NCBI RefSeq assembly: GCF_001642835.1
Contig: NZ_LXEI01000009.1
Location: forward strand, 162,771-226,770
Direction: 5' to 3'
Origin: Pseudotamlana agarivorans
GTDB lineage: Bacteria; Bacteroidota; Bacteroidia; Flavobacteriales; Flavobacteriaceae
Length of the DNA stretch: 64,000 nucleotides
Shown here: in pieces, positions 63,497-64,000 of the stretch
Numbering within the stretch: position 1 is the first letter of the stretch
Layout of the letters: the number at the start of each line of letters is the position of its first letter
Notes under the pieces: generated by a model
Seen by the model: only the letters and a program-made list of their open reading frames with translations
Told to the model about the DNA's origin: nothing
The model's database searches: none
Translations under genes and position numbers: made by a program

Positions 63497-64000
63497 AATA
63501 TTAAATAGAAACGTGGGTAAAATACTTTTTTTTAAAATTAAAATTTTTTCTTTAATAAATTCGTTAAAACGAATATTTTTATCGATAAAAAGCATGGTGT
63601 CATCTAAAACAACTATAAAAGGTATGATATATCCGATAAACAACCTGATTTTTTAAAGAACAAACACTATAGTTACGTGCAATAATTACATTTGGACTCC
63701 TGATATAAAACTTTAACATTATTTACAATTACGATAAATAATTCAAAGTATGATACTTACTTTATAGAATCGAGCTAATATTACAACAAACATCAACTAT
63801 TTGTTTATCAAATTGTTAACACCTAACACATGGCGCTAATATTTTTCGTACAATAAAATTGTGTAAACAATTATTTAATTTCTAAATAATATTAGAATGA
63901 AAAGTATTAGTAAAATGAGGTTTAAGGTACCCTCTTCATCTAGTATGTGTACTAATTATGTATGGACTTAACGAATTTAGAATGTAGCCTTCCCTAAAAA
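63497..64000. other. intergenic region at the right edge
   Basis: About 500 A/T-rich bases upstream of the beta-helix lipoprotein. A rightward 24-codon ORF at 63897-63971 has no recognisable features. At 63981-64000 the sequence AATGTAGCCTTCCCTAAAAA repeats, with one mismatch, the start of the hairpin at 61279-61298. No clear promoter for the leftward gene was recognised. Confidence 0.55.
63981..64000 (+). repeat. second copy of the 20-base AATGTAGCCT repeat
   Basis: AATGTAGCCTTCCCTAAAAA at the window end differs at one base from 61279-61298. Both copies lie a few bases after a rightward TAA codon. The window ends before a 3' arm can be seen. Confidence 0.55.

Noticed and set aside
1..64000. 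tRNA, rRNA, CRISPR array, prophage or transposase genes
   Set aside because: No cloverleaf, rRNA-like, regularly spaced repeat, integrase or transposase sequence was recognised on either strand.

Overview
The window is a low-GC stretch of chromosome from a member of the Bacteroidota, almost certainly family Flavobacteriaceae. Supporting signs are a fused LpxC-FabZ gene, a PorX-type response regulator with a PglZ domain (type IX secretion regulator), an hisG-D-C-B-H-A-F-IE operon with bifunctional HisB and HisIE, several small flavobacterial hypothetical families, TAnnTTTG-like promoter sequences, frequent TTG starts and families of short palindromic repeats in gene spacers. No rRNA, tRNA, insertion sequence, prophage or CRISPR array was seen.

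Region 1 (1-5066): the end of a leucine operon (leuC, then leuD running off the left edge), a hot-dog thioesterase, two conserved hypotheticals, a small acidic lipoprotein and a 53-residue DUF1328-type membrane protein. Region 2 (5067-13530): the complete histidine operon, transcribed leftward, with a truA-like gene as its last member. Upstream of hisG is a short leader peptide, MTFIHIHHHFQICTQAK, followed by a terminator hairpin whose 3' arm is duplicated inside the leader ORF. This is a textbook layout for histidine attenuation. Nearly every spacer of this operon carries a different palindromic or tandem repeat, and both ends of hisH read into such repeats. Region 3 (13628-24409): an SPFH protein, a VWA membrane protein, fabG and sucD, then a lipid A cluster (HD hydrolase, lpxD, lpxC-fabZ, lpxA, efp, second lpxD).

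Region 4 (24450-28787): rightward porX, tsaE, a membrane hypothetical, alanine dehydrogenase and a DUF4258-like gene. Region 5 (28789-61274) is a large surface-polysaccharide locus. It has a small phosphoglycosyl transferase, a short CapD-like enzyme and aroB; a leftward unit of aminotransferase, CapD, Wza and Wzc; about 1 kb of non-coding DNA; and then a rightward cluster of more than twenty genes. That cluster makes UDP-uronic acids (UDP-GlcA, UDP-GalA and probably UDP-GlcNAcA/GalNAcA), and holds eight glycosyltransferases, a pyruvyltransferase, two hexapeptide acetyltransferases, a Wzx flippase, an EpsG-type Wzy polymerase and an MBOAT/SGNH O-acylation pair. A membrane-anchored protein resembling GH88/GH105 unsaturated-uronyl hydrolases sits inside it. 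A 38-codon remnant of an older MBOAT gene lies directly upstream of the intact one. Region 6 (61275-64000): a leftward lipoprotein with a parallel beta-helix, bracketed by two near-identical 20-base sequences.

Together the genes describe amino-acid synthesis, outer-membrane biogenesis and export of a uronic-acid-rich, decorated polysaccharide through the Wzx/Wzy/Wza/Wzc route. All functions are assigned from motifs and family knowledge only; no database search was possible.
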